64,000 bases of DNA, from assembly GCA_020633495.1 (NCBI GenBank), contig JACKDR010000031.1, forward strand, positions 18,683 to 82,682, in the 5' to 3' direction. Made by a program: the position numbers and the translations under genes. The notes beneath the pieces were generated by a model. The model did no database searches, had not been told where the DNA came from, and was given only the letters and a program-made list of their open reading frames with translations. Position 1 is the stretch's first letter. Every line of letters begins with the position of its first letter. Shown in pieces: positions 14,158 through 22,807 of this stretch. This DNA comes from Kofleriaceae bacterium. Lineage in GTDB: Bacteria; Myxococcota_A; Polyangia; Haliangiales; Haliangiaceae.

Positions 14158-14742
14158 CTACGGGGTCGCGGGGTTGGCCGCGCCCGGCGTCACCGTCGCG
14201 GTGGTCTGGAACGCCCCGGTGAGGTCGGGGATGCGCGCGTAGCTCACCACGTTGGTGTCGGTGCCGGCCTCGCCGTCGCCGTAGGTCACGGTGTCGACCA
14301 TGACGTCGGCGGCGTCGAAGAACGTGAAGCTCTCGCCGCCCTGAGCGAGCTTGAAGCCCACCGAGGCGTCGGTGACCGCGAACTGCAGGTAGCCCATCGC
14401 CGGCACGATCGTGTCGGCGGGGAACACGCCCTTCATCGGCATGGTCGGATCGTCGGTGCAGTGCCAGCCCGAGACGTCGACCGGGTCCGGGTTGGGGTTG
14501 TACAGCTCGACCCAGTCTTCTTCGTAGGTGCCGCCGGTGACCCCGGCCGCGAAGACCTCGTCGAGGATCAGCGCGGCGGCCGGCGCCGCGTCGGGCGCCC
14601 CGGGCTCGCCGTCGATCGCGGGCGCCGCGTCGGGCGCGGCCGCGGCGTCGGGCGACGCGACGACGTCGTCGCCGGTCTGGGCGCCGCTGCAGGCGGCGGC
14701 GAGGGAGGTGACGAGGGTCAGCGAGATCAGGCGATGGTTCAT
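14158..14742 (-). CDS. lamin-tail-domain lipoprotein
   Basis: A 194-residue exported lipoprotein. The signal ends at LAAAC (Cys18), then follows an Ala/Pro/Asp linker to about residue 55 and a lamin tail-like Ig fold: LILDEVFAAG, then EEDWVELYNPNPDPVDVSGW, the hallmark of bacterial LTD domains, then AMGYLQFAV and ARIPDLTGAFQTT. LTD modules are found in secreted enzymes and surface proteins and probably bind polymers or other proteins. ATG 14742 overlaps the stop of the upstream barrel-like gene, so it is the third gene of an envelope operon with the DUF2252 protein. Confidence 0.85.
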   Translation of the reverse strand: MNHRLISLTLVTSLAAACSGAQTGDDVVASPDAAAAPDAAPAIDGEPGAPDAAPAAALILDEVFAAGVTGGTYEEDWVELYNPNPDPVDVSGWHCTDDPTMPMKGVFPADTIVPAMGYLQFAVTDASVGFKLAQGGESFTFFDAADVMVDTVTYGDGEAGTDTNVVSYARIPDLTGAFQTTATVTPGAANPATP

Positions 14743-15923
14743 GGCAAGCCCCAGGACGAGTCGGCGGACATCAGGATCAGGACGCGCGTGGCCTCGGCGG
14801 CCTCGGTGGCGCCCGGGAACGGACCGGCGCCGGCGCCGGCGCCCTCGTGCTCGACGCCGGCGAACACGCGCAGCGCGCCGCGGCGGGACGCCGACGGCTC
14901 GCTCCACACCCCGGCCGACAGCACCCAGCGCGCGTCGCCGCCGGTGTCGACGTCGGGATCGAAGCGATCGTAGCGGACCCAGCCGCCGAGCCAGCGCCGC
15001 CACAGCGCGGCGGTCGCCCACGCGCCGGCGCCGCGGGCGTCGACGCCGCCCTGCCCGGCGAAGCCGAACGCCTGCACGGCCTCGGCGCCGACGCCGACGT
15101 CGTCGCCGGCCAGCGTGACCGCGGCGGCGAGCCGACGATCGCTGGCCGAGCCGGCGCCGACCGAGCCGTCGCGCGCGGCGAGCTGGACCCGCAGCCGCGC
15201 CGGCCCGAGGACGCCCAGGCAGCCGCGCCACGGCGACACCGCGACCACCGCGGTGGTGTTCTTGCCGGCGTTCTGCTCGATCTGGTGGCGACCTTCACCG
15301 TTGAGGACCGAGACCGACACGGTCGCGAGGTCGCGATAGCGCGCGATCGCGGTGGCGCCAGCGTCGGAGGTGTCGAAGAACCCGCCGCGCTCGGCGAGCG
15401 TGGGCGACACCGGGCGCAGCGGGTAGCCGGTCTCGAGCGCCTCGACCCACGGATCCGGCACCAGGCCGAGGCGCGCCTCGAGCCGCACGGGCCCGGTCTC
15501 GGCGGTGACGAAGCCCCAGGCGCGCTTGACCCGGATCACCAGCGAGTCGCCGTCGATGCCGAACAGGCTCTGCGGCGACGCCGAGCGCAGCGACTCGAGC
15601 CGCAGCTCGGCGCCGGCGCGCGGGCCCAGCGGCGCGCGGACCCCGAGCTCGCCGCGCCCGAGCTCGAACGCGCCGTCGTCCTCGGTGGCGGTGTGGCGCT
15701 GGGTGAAGCCGCCGAACAGCTGCAGGTCGACGGTGGCGGTGGCGGGCCACGCGGCCCCGTCACCGTCGTCCGCGGCGTCTCCGGCATCACCGCTGGCGGC
15801 GGCGCCGCCGACACCCGGATCGGCGACCTCGTCGGCCGCGGCCGGCGCCGCCGCGCCGGCCACCGCGGCGGCGATCCCGACGGCGACCACGGCGGCGCGC
15901 GTCGCCGCGCCCACCGGGATCAC
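14739..15923 (-). CDS. predicted outer-membrane beta-barrel or porin-like protein
   Basis: A 394-residue exported protein. GTG 15923 overlaps the DUF2252 stop and gives a signal peptide with an AAAVAGAAAPAAADE cleavage region. The mature part shows alternating amphipathic strands, e.g. ATVDLQLFGGFTQR and ATVSVSVLNGEGRHQIEQN, with frequent aromatic ends; the ELGRGELGVRAPLG and GWVRYDRFDPD segments also look like barrel strands. It does not end in the usual C-terminal Phe. No named family was recognised. Operon position between DUF2252 and a lamin-tail lipoprotein suggests an envelope complex. Confidence 0.7.
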   Translation of the reverse strand: MIPVGAATRAAVVAVGIAAAVAGAAAPAAADEVADPGVGGAAASGDAGDAADDGDGAAWPATATVDLQLFGGFTQRHTATEDDGAFELGRGELGVRAPLGPRAGAELRLESLRSASPQSLFGIDGDSLVIRVKRAWGFVTAETGPVRLEARLGLVPDPWVEALETGYPLRPVSPTLAERGGFFDTSDAGATAIARYRDLATVSVSVLNGEGRHQIEQNAGKNTTAVVAVSPWRGCLGVLGPARLRVQLAARDGSVGAGSASDRRLAAAVTLAGDDVGVGAEAVQAFGFAGQGGVDARGAGAWATAALWRRWLGGWVRYDRFDPDVDTGGDARWVLSAGVWSEPSASRRGALRVFAGVEHEGAGAGAGPFPGATEAAEATRVLILMSADSSWGLP

Positions 15924-17398
15924 GGCCCCCCCAGCAGCGGGCCCTCGTCGTCGAGGAGCGCGCCGAAGATCGCGAAGTCGTCGAGGACCACCGGCAGGTA
16001 GCCGGCGACGAACCCGGCGGTCTCGTCGACGAAGCCGTCGCCGTCGCCGTCCAGCGCCGCCGCGATCGCCGCGGCGGCGGGCGCGCCGTCGAGCGTCGGC
16101 GCCCCGGCGTGACCGCGCGCCAGCAGCCGCCCGCACTGCCGCGCCAGCTCGATGACGTCGGCCTCGACCCAGTCGGCGGAGCCGACCTTGTCGAGCAGGC
16201 GATCGAACGACAGGCCCTTCTGGTACGCGGTCCGGTCGCGGACCTTGAAGGCCATGCCGACGACGGTGGCCCACCCGAGCAGGGGATCGTCGTCGTCGCC
16301 CTCCTGCAGGCTGCGCTGCAGGCGCACCTGGCGCTCGCCGTTGTCGACGAACGGCAGGTCGGGGAAGCGGTCGACCGGGTACGCCACGGGATCTCCTGAC
16401 TCCTTGAGCTCGAGCAGGACGTCGTCGCCGTCGTCGGCGGTCGCGCCCTCGACCAGGACGTAGAACCGCAAGAGCGGGTAGCTGCGGACGCCGGCGCCCA
16501 GCCGCCGCGCCGTGCCCTTGACCGCGAAGAACCCGGCGGGCCGGGCGCCGGCATCGATCAGCGTCGCCGGGTATTCCGCCATCAGAGCGTCGACCAGATC
16601 GGCCTCGGCCGCCGTCAGTGCCACGGTCTCGTCGTCGATGACGCCGTCGATCGGCGACGCGCCGTGGACGCCGTAGACCACGGTGCGCGGCGTGCCGTCG
16701 GTGTAGTCGGTCAGCTCCTGCCGGGCGCCGCCGTCGCGATCGGCGCGCCGCAGCAGGTCGTCGAGGATCGTCCCGGCCGGCGTGCCCGCGTGGATCACGG
16801 TCGGCGCGGCGCCGGCGGCGACCCGCGCGAGCTCCTCGACGTAGCCCTCGGCCACCGCGCGCGCGGCCGCCGGCGCCGCGGTCGCGGGCAGGCCGCGGTC
16901 CTCGGCGAGGCGCGCGGCCAGCGCGAACGACAGGGCCAGGCGCCGGACGTCGAACCAGTACGGCCCGAAGGTGGCGCCGTCGAAGTCATTGAAGTCGGCG
17001 AGCACCTGGCCGTCGCCGCGGCGGTAGGCGCCGACGTTCTCGAGGTGAGGATCGCCGACCAGCCGGACCCGCGCCGCCGCGGCGCCGCCGTGGCCGGTGG
17101 CGCGGTAGCCGGGGCTGCCCGGCGTGGTCAGGTCGAGCGCGAACAGATCGGCGGTGCCGCGCAGCCAGTCGTACGGGTGCGCCGCCATCAGCCGCAGCTG
17201 CCCGGCGGTGAGCGCGGGCTCGCGCAGCATCATGCGGCGGTTGTCGTCGACCAGCGCGCCGTGCAGCCAGGCTCGCCGCGACGCCGCCGGGTCGTCGCCC
17301 GCCGGCTGCGCGCATCCGCCGGTCGCGGCCGCGGCCGCGGCGATCGCCAGCGACAGCGCGGGCGCGAGCACGATCGCGCGCGGGACGACGGACGACAT
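15920..17398 (-). CDS. exported DUF2252 (kinase-like fold) lipoprotein
   Basis: A 492-residue DUF2252 protein. Family signatures are GDPHLENVGAYR and FNDFDGATFGPYWFDVRRLA, related to the catalytic and metal-binding loops of aminoglycoside-phosphotransferase-like kinases. Unusually it has a lipoprotein signal (Cys32 in ATGGCAQ); most DUF2252 proteins I know are cytoplasmic. Near the C-terminus DGDGDGFVDE looks like a calcium-binding loop. Start ATG 17398 is chosen because it gives the signal; the frame stays open upstream. It is the first gene of the three-gene overlap operon running left. The substrate is unknown. Confidence 0.82.
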   Translation of the reverse strand: MSSVVPRAIVLAPALSLAIAAAAAATGGCAQPAGDDPAASRRAWLHGALVDDNRRMMLREPALTAGQLRLMAAHPYDWLRGTADLFALDLTTPGSPGYRATGHGGAAAARVRLVGDPHLENVGAYRRGDGQVLADFNDFDGATFGPYWFDVRRLALSFALAARLAEDRGLPATAAPAAARAVAEGYVEELARVAAGAAPTVIHAGTPAGTILDDLLRRADRDGGARQELTDYTDGTPRTVVYGVHGASPIDGVIDDETVALTAAEADLVDALMAEYPATLIDAGARPAGFFAVKGTARRLGAGVRSYPLLRFYVLVEGATADDGDDVLLELKESGDPVAYPVDRFPDLPFVDNGERQVRLQRSLQEGDDDDPLLGWATVVGMAFKVRDRTAYQKGLSFDRLLDKVGSADWVEADVIELARQCGRLLARGHAGAPTLDGAPAAAAIAAALDGDGDGFVDETAGFVAGYLPVVLDDFAIFGALLDDEGPLLGGP

Positions 17399-17700
17399 CG
17401 GCCGGCGGACGTTGCCGCGGGTCGGTGACAGCCCGGTGTCGGGCGCGCGCCAGGGCGGTGTCCGCGCTCGCGGCGGCGCGGCGAGCCGCCGTGGACCGCC
17501 CGCCGGGGCGGTGCTAGCCTCGCGGGCGTCGCCCGATTCTCCTTCGATTCCAGCCCCCTGGGCCACGTGGGCCACCTGGCCGACGAAATCGTCGACCCCG
17601 TGTCGATCGGGCGCCCGCCGGTTCGTCGTGTTCACGAACGGCGCGTGGCGAGCCACCCGCCCCCATCCCCCGACCCCTTCACACGACCCGGAGCAACCCG
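17399..17700. other. intergenic region between divergent operons
   Basis: This 302-base gap separates the leftward DUF2252 operon from the rightward YCII/ECF pair and must hold both promoters. I see a TAGCCT box near 17514 on the plus strand and a tandem GGGCCAC repeat near 17560–17580 (two copies, nine bases apart). No coding potential, tRNA or strong hairpin was found. Confidence 0.4.
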
Positions 17701-18105
17701 ATGCGCTTCATGATGCTGATGATCCCCGGCGGCTACAACGACGCGACGCCCGGCACGATGCCCGACCCCGCCGAGGTCACCAAGATGATGGCCTACAACC
17801 AGGCCCTGAACGACGCCGGCATCCTGCTGTCCGCCGACGGCCTGCACCCGCCCTCGATGGGCGCGCGCGTCAGCTTCGCCGACGGCACGGCGACGGTCCA
17901 CGACGGCCCGTTCGCCGAGGCCAAGGAGGTGCTCGGCGGCTACTGGATGCTGCAGGTGCGCTCGCGCGCCGAGGCGATCGAGTGGGCGCGGCGGTGCCCG
18001 GCGCGGCCCGAGGACGTCATCGAGATCCGCCAGGTCCAGGACATCAGCGAGTTCCCCGAGGACATCCAGCGCGCCGCCGCCGACCTCCAGCTCGGCAAGG
18101 ACTAG
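17701..18105 (+). CDS. YCII-related DGPF-motif protein
   Basis: A 134-residue small alpha/beta protein of the YciI/DGPF family. The hallmark HDGPFAEAKEVLGGYWML is present around residues 67–84, preceded by the typical N-terminus MRFMMLMIPG. Such proteins are the standard neighbours of ECF42-group sigma factors, and here that gene starts nine bases later, so they form a pair. The family fold is ferredoxin-like and related to muconolactone isomerase-type enzymes, but the role is not established. ATG follows CGGAG at short distance. Confidence 0.9.
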   Translation: MRFMMLMIPGGYNDATPGTMPDPAEVTKMMAYNQALNDAGILLSADGLHPPSMGARVSFADGTATVHDGPFAEAKEVLGGYWMLQVRSRAEAIEWARRCPARPEDVIEIRQVQDISEFPEDIQRAAADLQLGKD

Positions 18106-18113
18106 CCGGCGAC

Positions 18114-19379
18114 GTGGCCGACGCCGCGCGCAGCGCGATCGAGACGGTGTGGCGGATCGAGGCGCCGCGCCTGATCGGCGGGCTGGTCCGGATCGTCCGC
18201 GACCTCGACCTCGCCGAGGAGCTCGCCCAGGAGGCGCTGGTCGCCGCCCTCGAGCGGTGGCCGACGTCCGGGATCCCGGACAACCCGGGCGCGTGGCTGA
18301 TGACGACCGCCCGGCACCGCGCGATCGACGAGCTGCGCCGGCGCGCCCGCGTCGACCGCAAGCACGACGAGCTGGGCGCCCAGCTGCCGACCTCGACGAC
18401 GCCGGATCTGGCGGCGGCGATCGACGACGGCGCGGTCGGCGACGACGTCCTGCGGCTGATGCTGATCGCGTGCCACCCGGTGCTGTCGGCCGAGGCCCGG
18501 GTCGCGCTGACGCTGCGGCTGCTCGGCGGCCTCACCACCGAGGAGATCGCGCGCGCGTTCCTGACCCCCGAGCCGACGATCGCGCAGCGCATCGTGCGCG
18601 CCAAGCGCACCCTCGGCGAGGCCCGGGTGCCGTTCGAGGTGCCGCGCGGCGCCGAGCTGACGGCGCGGCTGGCGTCGGTGCTCGAGGCGGTCTACCTGAT
18701 CTTCAACGAGGGCTACGCCGCGACCCGCGGCGACAGCTGGCTGCGCGCCGAGCTGTGCGACGACGCCCTGCGCCTGGGCCGCATCCTGGCCCAGCGCGTC
18801 CCCGACGTCGCCGAGGTCCACGGCCTGGTCGCGCTGATGGAGCTGCAGGCGTCGCGCGCCGCCGCGCGCGTCGACGCCCGCGGCGCGCCGATCCTGCTGC
18901 TCGATCAGGATCGCGGCCGCTGGGATCACCTGCTGATCCAGCGCGGCCTGGCCGCGCTCGGCCGCGCCGAGGCGATGGGCGGCCCGCTCGGGACCTACAC
19001 CCTGCAGGCCGCGATCGCCGCGTGCCACGCCCGCGCCCGCACCGCCGACGCCACCGACTGGCCACGCATCGTCGCGATCTACGACGCCCTCGCCGAGATG
19101 ACCCGGTCGCCGGTGGTCGAGCTCAACCGCGCGGTCGCGGTCGCGATGGCGTTCGGGCCCGCCGCCGGCCTCGAGCTGGTCGACCAGCTCGTCGACCTGC
19201 CGGCGCTGCGCCGCTACCACCTGCTGCCCAGCGTCCGCGGCGAGCTGCTGGTCCGCCTCGGCCGCCTCGACGAGGCCCGCGTCGAGCTCGAGCGCGCCGC
19301 CGCGATGACCCAGAACCGCCGCGAGCGCGACGTCCTGCTGGCCAAGGCCGCCGCCTGCCGCGGCGGCGTGCCGTCGTAG
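18114..19379 (+). CDS. ECF42-group RNA polymerase sigma factor with long C-terminal extension
   Basis: A 421-residue ECF sigma factor. Region sigma-2 includes AEELAQEALVAALERWP and a TTARHRAIDELRRRAR end; sigma-4 includes LGGLTTEEIARAFLTPEPTIAQRIVRAKR. About 220 extra residues follow with helical repeat-like segments such as GRLDEARVELERAAAMT. The extension and the DGPF neighbour are the two marks of the ECF42 group, which lacks an anti-sigma factor and appears to be controlled through its own C-terminus. GTG 18114 is the only reasonable start. It probably regulates the neighbouring YCII gene and few others. Confidence 0.9.
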   Translation: MADAARSAIETVWRIEAPRLIGGLVRIVRDLDLAEELAQEALVAALERWPTSGIPDNPGAWLMTTARHRAIDELRRRARVDRKHDELGAQLPTSTTPDLAAAIDDGAVGDDVLRLMLIACHPVLSAEARVALTLRLLGGLTTEEIARAFLTPEPTIAQRIVRAKRTLGEARVPFEVPRGAELTARLASVLEAVYLIFNEGYAATRGDSWLRAELCDDALRLGRILAQRVPDVAEVHGLVALMELQASRAAARVDARGAPILLLDQDRGRWDHLLIQRGLAALGRAEAMGGPLGTYTLQAAIAACHARARTADATDWPRIVAIYDALAEMTRSPVVELNRAVAVAMAFGPAAGLELVDQLVDLPALRRYHLLPSVRGELLVRLGRLDEARVELERAAAMTQNRRERDVLLAKAAACRGGVPS

Positions 19380-19460
19380 GCGTGTGCGCCGGCGCACGGC
19401 GGGACGGTGACGCCGGCGCGAGGCGTCGACTTCGTGAGCCGTTCGCGCGATCATCGCGAC

Positions 19461-20246
19461 GTGTCGTGGCGCGTGATCGCGTGGCTGGGGATCGCGGTGA
19501 GCGCCGCGGGCTGCCTGTCGAGCCGTCACGATTGCGACGAGCCACGCCCCGGGTGCACCGAAGCCCAGTGCCTCGCCGGCGACTGCGTCGACGGCACCGT
19601 GTTCCGCTGCGAGCCCGACACGGGCGAGTGGGTCGCCTCCAGCACGGTCTGCGAGGGGCACGCCGCTCCGGTCGACGGCACGCTGGTGGTCGCGCAGCGG
19701 GTCGCCTCGATCAGCGGCACCTGCCCGGCGCTGGCGCCGCGCAGCCCGGTCGTCCTCGAGATCGCGCCCGACGACACCGTCACCGCGACGGCGCCGACGA
19801 CCCTCGTCGCTGGCCATGCCAGCACCGGCACCGAGGCAGGATCCGTCACGGCCACCCTGACCGACACGTGGCGCGGCGCGCCGGTGTCCATGTCCTACGC
19901 CCTCCAGATCGACTGGCACCGCCAGGTGATCGCGGCGACCGGCGCCGCGACCGTCGACGGCTGCGACGCCGCGCTCGAGCTATCGGCGGCGCTGTGCCCC
20001 GCTGGCGTCGTCGCGTGCCCGGCCGCCGACGCCAGCCATACGGTGCGCTGCATCGACGGGGTCGTGACCGCCACTCCGGTCGACCGCTACCGCTTCTGCG
20101 CGCCCGACACGACCACCGAGGTCTGCGCGGTCGCGACCTCGTCGATCGCCGCCTGTCCCGGCGCCTGCGTCGACGGCGACGCCCGCGTGTTCGACACCGA
20201 CGCCGCCTATGCAGCGTTCGATCCGCGCACGCTGTGCGCGCCGTAG
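19461..20246 (+). CDS. Cys-rich lipoprotein of unknown function
   Basis: GTG 19461 yields a 261-residue product with a lipoprotein signal (WRVIAWLGIAVSAAGC, Cys18). The mature N-terminus is Cys-rich (HDCDE, GCTEAQCLAGDCVDGTVFRC), suggesting disulphides. Then comes a beta-rich domain with Thr-rich strands and a second Cys-rich tail (ACPGACVDG). The frame extends upstream to 19407 but that would bury the signal. No family was recognised. It converges with the DUF6891-like gene, leaving a four-base gap, so transcription of the two likely interferes. Confidence 0.65.
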   Translation: MSWRVIAWLGIAVSAAGCLSSRHDCDEPRPGCTEAQCLAGDCVDGTVFRCEPDTGEWVASSTVCEGHAAPVDGTLVVAQRVASISGTCPALAPRSPVVLEIAPDDTVTATAPTTLVAGHASTGTEAGSVTATLTDTWRGAPVSMSYALQIDWHRQVIAATGAATVDGCDAALELSAALCPAGVVACPAADASHTVRCIDGVVTATPVDRYRFCAPDTTTEVCAVATSSIAACPGACVDGDARVFDTDAAYAAFDPRTLCAP

Positions 20247-20250
20247 CGCC

Positions 20251-20868
20251 TCAGTCGCCGCACCACCGGAGCGGGCGGGCGCGACGCTGCCAGCGCAGCG
20301 GCACCGCGATCCGCGACGAGGTGGAGCCGTCCCAGCGCACCGCGAGGTCGTGTGCGGCCAGGACGTCGACGGTCTCCTGCGCGATCGTCTTGTCCGCCGC
20401 GTCGTCGCCGTCGAAGGCGCCAAAGGCCAGGAACAGGGGACCACCGTCCGCGACCGCCTCGGTGTCCTGCACGTGATAGAAGGCGTAGCCTCGGGCCATG
20501 CCACCATCGGCGACGATGGTGTCGCGCTCCGCCCCCATCGTGGCATGGCCGCAGTTCTGGCAGCACCACCAACGGTGCCGCGCCAGGATCCCGCGCTCGT
20601 TGAGCTCGTCGAACGCGGCGTCGAGCCGATCGCAGTCGGTGATCGCCGGCCAGGCGGCGGCCTCGTCACGGTGTCGCGCCGCGGCCTCGGCGTACAGCGC
20701 CGGCAGCTCCGCCTCGAAGGCCTCGAGCGCCGGGCCTTCCAGCTCGTCGCCGTAGACGTCGCTGACTCGCTCGAGGTGATGCGTCGCGTGGTCGAGGCCT
20801 TCGCGCAGGGCACAGCGAAACAGCTCGATCACCTGTTCGCGCAACTCGGGGTCCATATCGACGAGCAT
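20251..20868 (-). CDS. DUF6891-like protein
   Basis: A 205-residue cytoplasmic protein. Features include a helical N-terminal region, the segment ITDCDRLDAAFDELNERGI, a Cys cluster WCCQNCGHATMG near residue 125, YAFYHVQDTEAV and a terminal RIAVPLRWQRRARPLRW. This pattern matches my memory of the DUF6891 family, whose function is unknown. The ATG at 20868 is chosen; another in-frame ATG is at 20856, and the frame is open to 20943 with no helpful signal. The three Cys near the middle could bind a metal. Confidence 0.7.
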   Translation of the reverse strand: MLVDMDPELREQVIELFRCALREGLDHATHHLERVSDVYGDELEGPALEAFEAELPALYAEAAARHRDEAAAWPAITDCDRLDAAFDELNERGILARHRWWCCQNCGHATMGAERDTIVADGGMARGYAFYHVQDTEAVADGGPLFLAFGAFDGDDAADKTIAQETVDVLAAHDLAVRWDGSTSSRIAVPLRWQRRARPLRWCGD

Positions 20869-20976
20869 GCCAGACGCCGCGCCCCGACGGCGCCCTGCGC
20901 CGCCGCCGTGCCCGCACGACACACGAACGGCGCGATCGGTCACGACGCGCCCGGCACCGGCGTGCGCCGGCGCGGC

Positions 20977-21384
20977 CTACAGGTGCCGGGTCTCGGCCGG
21001 CGGCTCGAGCCAGGCGTCGTCGCGGCCGTTGAAGAACCGCACCGGCGCGGCCGCCAGCTCGGCGTCGTCGGCGTCGTCGAGGCAGCCCAGGTTGACCGAG
21101 ACGAAGTCGCCGCCGATCTCCGCGATGTGGCCGTGGCCGAAGACGTGGATGCCGCAGCGGCGGCAGAAGCGGTGGTGGCCCTGGAGGGTGCCGAACTGGT
21201 AGTCGCCGAGGACGTCGTCGCCGGCCAGCAGCTCGAACGCCGCCGGCTTGACGTGGGCGCCCCACTTGCGGGTCTTGCGGCAGATCGAGCAGTTGCACCG
21301 GCCGGTGCCCTGGCGCAGGTCGAGGGTGACGCGGTAGCGGACCGCGCCGCAGTGACAGGTGCCGTGATAGGTCTTCGCGCTCAT
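20977..21384 (-). CDS. GFA/CENP-V family zinc protein
   Basis: A 135-residue Mss4-like zinc-binding protein of the glutathione-dependent formaldehyde-activating (GFA) family. Ligand clusters are CHCGAVRYRV (residues 10–19), CNCSICRK (near 30–37) and CRRCGIHVFG (near 74–83). GFA-family members rarely have the formaldehyde activity of their founder, so only the fold is assigned. It is divergent from the WYL regulator, with a perfect inverted repeat in between, and is a likely target of that regulator. Confidence 0.9.
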   Translation of the reverse strand: MSAKTYHGTCHCGAVRYRVTLDLRQGTGRCNCSICRKTRKWGAHVKPAAFELLAGDDVLGDYQFGTLQGHHRFCRRCGIHVFGHGHIAEIGGDFVSVNLGCLDDADDAELAAAPVRFFNGRDDAWLEPPAETRHL

Positions 21385-21461
21385 CGTGATCCTCGTCGGT
21401 GTGGAGGGAGGTGAGGGCGACGGTGATCGCCGCCGTCGCGGACCACCCTACGCGCCATTGC

Positions 21462-21493
21462 GGACAGTTCCTGTCCTCGACCTGCGCTAGGGT
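21462..21493 (+). promoter_or_regulatory. inverted repeat and near-leaderless promoter of the WYL regulator
   Basis: GGACAG (21462–21467) and CTGTCC (21471–21476) form a perfect dyad with a TTC spacer. Eleven bases later a TAGGGT box at 21488–21493 lies six bases before the ATG at 21500. The dyad between divergent genes is the obvious operator for autoregulation by the WYL protein and for control of the GFA gene. The box spacing implies a leaderless or nearly leaderless transcript. Confidence 0.6.
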
Positions 21494-21499
21494 CGGCGC

Positions 21500-22492
21500 A
21501 TGGTCGGAACCTCGGCGCGCCTGCTCCGCCTGCTGTCGCTGCTGCAGAGCCGTCGTCACTGGGCCGGGCAGGAGCTCGGCGAGCGCCTCGAGGTCGACGT
21601 CCGCACCGTCCGCCGCGACGTCGACAAGCTGCGCGACCTCGGCTACCCGATCGAGGCGTCGTCGGGGCTGGGCGGCGGCTACCAGCTCGGCGCCGGCTCG
21701 ACGATGCCGCCGGTCCTGCTCGACGACGACGAGGCGGTCGCGGTGGCGGTCGCGCTGCGCGCCGCCGCCGGCAGCGTCGCGGGGCTGGAGGCCACCGCGA
21801 TCGGCCTGCTCGCCAAGCTCGATCAGATCCTGCCGCCGCGCCTGCGCCGTCGCGCCAGCGCGCTGCTGTCGGTGACGGTCACGCTGCCCGGCGGCGCCGC
21901 CGCGCCGCCGGTCGACCGGCTGACGGCGATCGCGTCGGCGTGTCGCGACCGCCAGCGGCTGACCCTGCGCTACCGCGATCGCGGCGGCCGCGACTCGGCG
22001 CGCACGATCGAGCCGCTGCGCGTCGTCCACACCGGCCGGGTCTGGTACCTGGTGGCGTGGGACCTGCGGCGCGCCGACTGGCGGACGTTCCGCGTCGACC
22101 GCATCGTCGCGCTCGACGACGTCGGCCCGGGCTTCACGCCCCGCGACCTGCCCGAGGACGTCGCGACGTTCGTCGCGCGCTCGATCAGCCAGCGACCGTA
22201 CCGCCACCAGCTCCGGGTCCGCCTCGACGGCGCCATCGACGACCTCGCGACCCGGGTGCCGAGCTGGTGCGGCGTGCTCGAGGCCGACGACGACGCCCAC
22301 TGCGTCCTCACCACCGGCGCCGACACGGTCGAGGCGCTGGCCGTCCAGCTCCTGCTGGCCGGCGCCCCCTTCGAGGTGCTCGACCCACCCGCCCTGGTCC
22401 CGGCGCTGCGCGAGGTCGCCGACCGGCTGAGCCGCGGGGTGTCACGGCCGCGGCGGGCGCGGCGACGGCCGGCGCGCGGCCACGCGCGCTGA
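21500..22492 (+). CDS. YafY-type WYL-domain transcriptional regulator
   Basis: A 330-residue regulator. Residues 1–60 are a DeoR-like winged helix (ARLLRLLSLLQSRRHWAGQELGERL, with recognition part VDVRTVRRDVDKLRDLG). The WYL domain spans about 140–215 with WYLVAWDLRRADWRTFRVDRI, and a C-terminal WCX extension follows. The WYL domain senses small ligands or nucleic acid in other proteins. An Arg/Pro tail ends the protein. It is divergent from the GFA gene, with the shared dyad described above. Local regulators of this kind usually control the adjacent enzyme. Confidence 0.9.
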   Translation: MVGTSARLLRLLSLLQSRRHWAGQELGERLEVDVRTVRRDVDKLRDLGYPIEASSGLGGGYQLGAGSTMPPVLLDDDEAVAVAVALRAAAGSVAGLEATAIGLLAKLDQILPPRLRRRASALLSVTVTLPGGAAAPPVDRLTAIASACRDRQRLTLRYRDRGGRDSARTIEPLRVVHTGRVWYLVAWDLRRADWRTFRVDRIVALDDVGPGFTPRDLPEDVATFVARSISQRPYRHQLRVRLDGAIDDLATRVPSWCGVLEADDDAHCVLTTGADTVEALAVQLLLAGAPFEVLDPPALVPALREVADRLSRGVSRPRRARRRPARGHAR

Positions 22493-22807
22493 CGCCGGGT
22501 GGCCACGCCGGGGCGGTGGGTGGTCGACGCGCGCGATGCGCCGACCACGAACGTGTCCGGTCCCCGGACAGAGAATCGACCCGCGCGGTCGATTGTGCTT
22601 GACGGATCGTGGGAGGCTTCGCCGGCGCCACGGTCGAGGCACGCGAGGATCGGCGACGAGCGGCGCGGAGCGGCCTCTGGTCCGCCGGAAGCGAGCGTCG
22701 ACCGCCTCGACGGGGTCGATGGCGTCTTCGTGGCGCAGCGGCGACCACAGGAGGCCGGAATTCTCCGTGATAGAGGAAGAGTGCGCGTGTGCGCGGGAGG
22801 TGTGGAG
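22493..22807. promoter_or_regulatory. gap with two perfect inverted repeats before the HNH gene
   Basis: The 315-base gap contains TGTCCGG-TCC-CCGGACA at 22554–22570 and ATCGACC-CGCGC-GGTCGAT at 22575–22593. The first shares the TGTCC/GGACA core of the operator at 21462, but with the arms in the reverse order. It may be a second binding site of the WYL protein or a hairpin ending its transcript. A TTGACG hexamer lies at about 22600. The rest is less GC-rich than the genes and shows no convincing reading frame. Confidence 0.5.
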
